DNA of 14,860 nt from NCBI GenBank assembly GCA_900321505.1, contig ONWK01000064.1, positions 1-14,860 of the forward strand, in the 5' to 3' direction. The translations under genes and the position numbers were made by a program. Source of the DNA: an uncultured Eubacteriales bacterium. GTDB lineage: Bacteria; Bacillota; Clostridia; Lachnospirales; Lachnospiraceae. This document shows, piece by piece, positions 14,207-14,860 of the stretch (the first letter of the stretch is position 1; the number at the start of each line of letters is the position of its first letter). The notes below the pieces were generated by a model. That model searched no databases. It was not told the origin of the DNA and saw only the letters and a program-made list of their open reading frames with translations.

Positions 14207-14860
14207 TTATTTATCGGCATCCTTCAGACTGAGGCTGATCTTGCCCATTTCAATACCGAGTACCTTAACCCTTACAGTATCTCCGATATTTACAACATCT
14301 TCAACCTTCTCCACACGATGAGGAGCAAGCTTGGAAATGTGGATCATACCATCCTTGTTCGGTGTGATCTGTACAAATGCACCGAAGGGCATGATACGTA
14401 CAACTGTTCCTTCGTAGGTCTTGCCAACCTCGATAGGATCAACGATCAGGTGAATGATCTTAAGTGCATTGTCGATACCTTCCTGATCAACGCCGCAAAT
14501 ATCGATACGGCCTGAATCATCAATGTCGATCTTGCAGCCTGTAGCATCAATGATGCCGTTGATGGTCTTACCCTTCTGACCGATAACCTCACCGATCTTA
14601 TCCGGATCGATGTTCATGGAAATGATCTTCGGAGCGTAAGCGCTCAGCTCCTTACGCGGCTCGGGGATGGCCTTCAGCATAACCTCGTTCAGGATATACA
14701 TTCTTGCTTCCCTTGTACGTGCGATAGCTTCGCGGATGATATCATCTGTCAGACCATGGATCTTGATATCCATCTGGATGGCTGTGATACCCTTCTCGGT
14801 ACCTGCAACCTTGAAGTCCATATCACCGAAGAAGTCCTCAAGTCCCTGGATATCGGTAAG
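14207..14860 (-). CDS. pnp: Polynucleotide phosphorylase, C-terminal part (5' end outside window)
   Basis: Trimeric 3'-5' exoribonuclease/polymerase of RNA decay. The visible 217 residues run without a stop to the right edge and begin LTDIQGLEDFFGDMDFKVAG, a conserved stretch of the second RNase PH core. The KH domain follows (DPDKIGEVIGQKGKTINGII, with the GQKG loop, visible residues about 83-102). The S1 RNA-binding domain comes next, from about GKTYEGTVVRIMPFGAFVQI to the end (KISLSLKDADK). The full protein should be about 700 residues, so roughly the last third is present. The internal Met at 14819-14821 is not a start. The stop is followed by a GC-rich hairpin and the GH94 gene 71 bp on. 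Confidence 0.97.
   Translation of the reverse strand, partial: LTDIQGLEDFFGDMDFKVAGTEKGITAIQMDIKIHGLTDDIIREAIARTREARMYILNEVMLKAIPEPRKELSAYAPKIISMNIDPDKIGEVIGQKGKTINGIIDATGCKIDIDDSGRIDICGVDQEGIDNALKIIHLIVDPIEVGKTYEGTVVRIMPFGAFVQITPNKDGMIHISKLAPHRVEKVEDVVNIGDTVRVKVLGIEMGKISLSLKDADK

Noticed and set aside
14207..14821. Treating the last gene as a complete 204-residue S1/KH protein
   Set aside because: The frame continues upstream to the window edge with conserved PNPase sequence, so the internal Met is not the start and the gene is a partial pnp.

Overview
The window is part of a bacterial chromosome, and every gene I can support lies on the minus strand. The gene set and order (pnp, then ftsK, fhs, folD, rimO and pgsA, followed by a biotin-dependent sodium-pump decarboxylase cluster), moderate GC content, strong AGGAGG ribosome binding sites and absence of outer-membrane features suggest an anaerobic Firmicute, most likely a Lachnospiraceae member of the Butyrivibrio/Roseburia kind. 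The family assignment is inference from gene content, not from a marker search.

Layout in the direction of transcription (right to left). (1) 14860-14207: the C-terminal third of polynucleotide phosphorylase. (2) 14135-11736: a cytosolic GH94 disaccharide phosphorylase, placed between RNA-decay and cell-division genes. (3) 11640-4350: a tight run of ftsK/spoIIIE, fhs, folD, rimO and pgsA with 6-21 bp gaps, probably one operon. It opens with a TATAAT box and a strong leader hairpin and closes at a clear intrinsic terminator (4283-4322). (4) 4349-3995: an intergenic region with three consecutive strong palindromes (4128-4264) next to the terminator, then a candidate promoter (4059-4087). (5) 3994-1: four genes for a membrane sodium-pump decarboxylase: carboxyltransferase, OadG-like gamma subunit, biotin carrier, and the sodium-channel beta subunit, which runs off the left edge about ten residues before its expected end.

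How they work together: fhs and folD link formate to tetrahydrofolate C1 chemistry. ftsK, rimO and pgsA are housekeeping genes for chromosome segregation, ribosome modification and phospholipid synthesis. The decarboxylase genes together would move carboxylate from an acyl-CoA to biotin and couple CO2 release to Na+ export.

No gene here is of a wholly unknown family. The points most worth a second look are: the palindrome cluster at 4128-4264, in which a 45-codon frame stays open; the divergent carboxyltransferase, which lacks several family-defining motifs; the gamma subunit, which carries a large lipoprotein ectodomain; and the hairpin leader of ftsK. No RNA genes, insertion sequences or CRISPR arrays were seen.
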